A stretch of DNA of 7,784 nt. Source: Dehalococcoidia bacterium. GTDB taxonomy: Bacteria > Chloroflexota > Dehalococcoidia > GIF9 > AB-539-J10. The DNA is taken from assembly GCA_030602865.1 (NCBI GenBank), contig JAUVYX010000035.1:1-7784 (forward strand), written 5' to 3'. The notes below the pieces were generated by a model. The model made no database searches and had not been told where the DNA came from. It saw only the letters and a list, made by a program, of their open reading frames with translations. The position numbers and the translations under genes were made by a program. This document shows, piece by piece, positions 6,110 to 7,784 of the stretch. The first letter of the stretch is position 1; each line of letters starts with the position of its first letter.

Positions 6110-6664
6110 ATGACAGACCAGGAGCATAATCCCAACAACGCAGCGATTATAGATAAAGCAGGCAAGAGAGCCTATGAGCTACTGGACGAATACCGCGGCT
6201 GTGCCCAGTGTATACTTGTTGCCCTGCAGGAGGCATTCGGGCTTAAGGGCGATATACTTGCGAAGGCCTCTGTGCTGCTATCAGGCGGGGTCGGAGGAAC
6301 CCGGACATCAGCCTGCGGCCTGCTTACTGGTGCGTGCCTCGCCCTTGGAATAAAATATGGGCGTGATATCTCCATGCTTAAAGGTCCAGCGGATAAGGCT
6401 ATAGAGCAAGGACAGACAGGGATCGATCCTGCAGGAAAGTTATGCAAGTGGTTTGAGCGTGAATTCGGCACTATGAACTGCTCTGAGATTCGTTTCTCCC
6501 ATCTGGGAACAGAGCTGAACAATAAGGTTCCCTGGCAGAAACAAATGGAGGATGACCTGGGTATGCATATTCATTGCTGCGAGCTGGCAACAGAAACTGC
6601 CAGAAGAGCGGCTGCCCTGATGATTAACCCGAACCTGGGCATCCTGGAACTGGAACAGGTATAA
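6110..6664 (+). CDS. C_GCxxG_C_C family (redox) protein
   Basis: This 184-residue protein carries the cysteine pattern of the C_GCxxG_C_C family (Pfam PF09719), found mainly in anaerobes and thought to be redox-active or cofactor-binding. Visible family elements are the first cysteine region YRGCAQCILVALQEAFG (28-44), the glycine-rich GGVGGTRTSACGLLTGAC (59-76), KLCKWFEREFGTMNCSEIR (110-128) and a late CCELATETARRAA (156-168). Cysteines are at 31, 34, 69, 76, 112, 124, 156 and 157. C34 and C76 appear additional to the usual set. No signal peptide or membrane span is seen, so the protein is likely cytosolic. It has its own promoter and ribosome-binding site and is followed 149 bp later by a permease gene pair on the same strand. 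A role with that permease is a guess from position; the biochemical function of this family is not settled to my knowledge. Confidence 0.88.
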   Translation: MTDQEHNPNNAAIIDKAGKRAYELLDEYRGCAQCILVALQEAFGLKGDILAKASVLLSGGVGGTRTSACGLLTGACLALGIKYGRDISMLKGPADKAIEQGQTGIDPAGKLCKWFEREFGTMNCSEIRFSHLGTELNNKVPWQKQMEDDLGMHIHCCELATETARRAAALMINPNLGILELEQV

Positions 6665-6813
6665 AAGGCAGAAGCATAAAGGTAGCCGATAGGAGAATAA
6701 TCCCTGCAGGTGCCAGGTAATCAGGGACTCCGCTATTTCCAGGAGAAATTTATTTCAACTAATTTTGGTTAGTAAAGATATCGACGACCTATGTTTAAGG
6801 AAGACAAATTCCG
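6665..6813 (+). promoter_or_regulatory. 149-bp leader/spacer with two inverted repeats upstream of the permease genes
   Basis: Two structures stand out. First, TCCCTG (6701-6706) pairs with CAGGGA (6722-6727) around a 15-base loop, and GGAG (6692-6695) can extend the stem by pairing with CTCC (6728-6731) after a 5-base bulge. No T-run follows, so it does not look like a simple terminator. Second, ACTAA (6758-6762) and TTAGT (6769-6773) form a perfect 5-bp dyad with a 6-base centre, of the kind bound by dimeric repressors. A convincing promoter was not found, so the permease genes may be read from the upstream promoter, with this region modulating expression. Confidence 0.4.
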
Positions 6814-7305
6814 ATGAGTGAAATGTATGTGCTATGGATAGTTACCGGACTGGCTCTTATTGTGTCCTTTGCTGCCAGCCGCGGGAAGACCGTTCAGGCA
6901 CTGAGGATTGCTCTTAAACGACTATTAAAAATTATGCCCCCCTTCCTGGTGATGATGATGCTGGTATCGGTGGTTCTTTACCTCGTTTCGGATGAGATGA
7001 TTGCTCACTACTTGGGCAACGAAAACAAGTACTTCGCTGTGCTTTTCGCCTCGATGATAGGTTCAATTACCGTTTTACCTGGCTTTATCGCTTTCCCGCT
7101 TGCAGGGATGTTACTCAGCAGGGGAGTGATGTACATGGTTCTAGCCGCTTTTACCACTACCCTTATGATGGTGGGAGTAGTGACCTATCCCATTGAAAAA
7201 GCATATATGGGTAGCCGGGCAACAATCATGCGTAATGGACTGGCCTTTCTTATCGCCCTCATTATTTCAGTTGCAGTGGGCATATTGTATGGAGAATTAC
7301 CATGA
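6814..7305 (+). CDS. Permease half-protein A (ArsP_1/DUF318-like), first of a coupled pair
   Basis: This 163-residue integral membrane protein has about five hydrophobic helices: about 4-20, 39-57, 72-98, 105-125 and 141-160. It resembles one half of the permease superfamily that includes ArsP_1 (DUF318): a conserved HYLGNE (65-70) is followed by a helix hairpin with ITVLPGFIAFPLAG (85-98) and LLSRGV. Full-length members of about 300-350 residues contain two such halves; here each half is a separate gene. There is no cysteine, unlike ArsP-type proteins with a conserved cysteine motif at the position of ITVLPGF, so the substrate probably differs. The start at 6814 has AAGGAAG (6797-6803) ten bases upstream, a little far; M4 is an alternative without a better site. 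The stop overlaps the next start by four bases (ATGA, 7302-7305), showing translational coupling. The transported substrate is unknown. Confidence 0.75.
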   Translation: MSEMYVLWIVTGLALIVSFAASRGKTVQALRIALKRLLKIMPPFLVMMMLVSVVLYLVSDEMIAHYLGNENKYFAVLFASMIGSITVLPGFIAFPLAGMLLSRGVMYMVLAAFTTTLMMVGVVTYPIEKAYMGSRATIMRNGLAFLIALIISVAVGILYGELP

Positions 7306-7784
7306 AACCAGGCAAACGTAGTGCCGTCATAATTGTTGCTTATGCCATCTTCCTGATAGTCTCCTTTCTGATAGAGTTCAAACCCGGCCAGCAAATCGGG
7401 CTGAATTTCAGTAACTTTGCACTGACTATGCTTCGCATTGTGCCATTCGCCTTTATCCTTATCGGCTTATTCGAGGTCTGGGTGAAGAAAGAAACGGTGG
7501 AGAAACACCTCGGTATAGAATCTGGTATCCGTGGTTACCTGTGGGCTATCCTGCTTTCCAGTACAACGGTTGGCGGAATTTATGTTGCTTTCCCTGTTTC
7601 CTATAGCCTCTATAGGAAGGGGGCACGCCTATCGGTAATCTTCACCTATCTCAGTTCAGCCGCCATCACACGAATCCCAATGACTATCTTCGAGGCTTCC
7701 CTACTTGGCATTAAGTTTACTGTAATCAGGTTCCTGGTCTCTATACCGCTGGTGATACTGAGTTCTATATTGCTGGAGAAATAC
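7302..7784 (+). CDS. Permease half-protein B (ArsP_1/DUF318-like), partial at window end
   Basis: This frame starts at an ATG that overlaps the stop of half A by four bases and stays open to the last base, giving 161 codons without a stop; the end lies outside the window. It is very hydrophobic, with helices about 7-25, 38-60, 77-101, 110-130 and 140-158. KHLGIESG (68-75) aligns with HYLGNENK of half A, and TTVGGIYVAFPVSY (88-101) aligns with ITVLPGFIAFPLAG, each with AFP 27-28 residues after the histidine. The two proteins are thus diverged copies of one module and probably form a heterodimer equal to one full permease. No cysteine is seen in the visible part. It is likely almost complete, judging from the length of half A. 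Confidence 0.78.
   Translation, partial: MKPGKRSAVIIVAYAIFLIVSFLIEFKPGQQIGLNFSNFALTMLRIVPFAFILIGLFEVWVKKETVEKHLGIESGIRGYLWAILLSSTTVGGIYVAFPVSYSLYRKGARLSVIFTYLSSAAITRIPMTIFEASLLGIKFTVIRFLVSIPLVILSSILLEKY

Noticed and set aside
6791..6817. Eight-codon upstream frame (MFKEDKFR) overlapping the permease start by ATGA
   Set aside because: There is no ribosome-binding site before its ATG, and no regulatory codon run. The overlap is probably chance, although a coupling leader cannot be excluded.

Overview
The window looks like bacterial chromosome from an anaerobe or microaerophile, read from protein families only. A multi-PAS/GAF soluble sensor kinase, an oxalate/formate-type MFS carrier beside an enolase-superfamily dehydratase, a small FMN flavin reductase, a C_GCxxG_C_C redox protein and a two-gene permease together resemble gene sets of Chloroflexota (Dehalococcoidia-like) or Desulfobacterota. 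This placement is a weak inference. There is no rRNA, tRNA, CRISPR array, transposase or phage gene.

Left part (1-2544), signalling. The window opens inside the ATP-binding domain of a histidine kinase (2-247). Its stop overlaps the start of a response regulator, but that regulator is reduced to a 26-codon remnant (222-302). Immediately downstream is a complete 743-residue PAS-PAS-GAF-PAS sensor kinase (313-2544). Its ATP-binding motifs are intact, but the phospho-accepting histidine of the H-box is asparagine (N521). The locus therefore has two kinase genes and no visible working receiver.

Middle part (2545-5303), carbon acid uptake and conversion. A 218-bp spacer precedes an MFS transporter (2763-4073). 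After 87 bp comes a mandelate racemase/galactonate dehydratase-like enzyme (4161-5261) with a strong ribosome-binding site. Transporter plus dehydratase suggests import and dehydration of a sugar acid or other hydroxy acid.

Convergent with these, on the minus strand, is a flavin reductase-like FMN protein (5433-5957). Directly after its stop, in the same frame, lie 42 codons that closely resemble the C-terminus of an aldo/keto reductase (5304-5432), apparently the remnant of a lost gene. I consider this the least expected feature of the window.

Right part (5958-7784). A 152-bp divergent intergenic region carries a good sigma-70-like promoter for a C_GCxxG_C_C family protein (6110-6664). A 149-bp spacer with two inverted repeats follows. 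Then come two translationally coupled (ATGA overlap) half-size membrane permease genes (6814-7305 and 7302 onward, cut by the window end). They share motifs with each other and with the ArsP_1/DUF318 permease superfamily but lack cysteines. The redox protein and the permease pair may form one transcription unit.

No complete new defence or mobile system is visible. The noteworthy points are the pseudokinase-like sensor next to a gutted response regulator, the hidden aldo/keto reductase tail, and the split cysteine-free permease beside a cysteine-rich protein.
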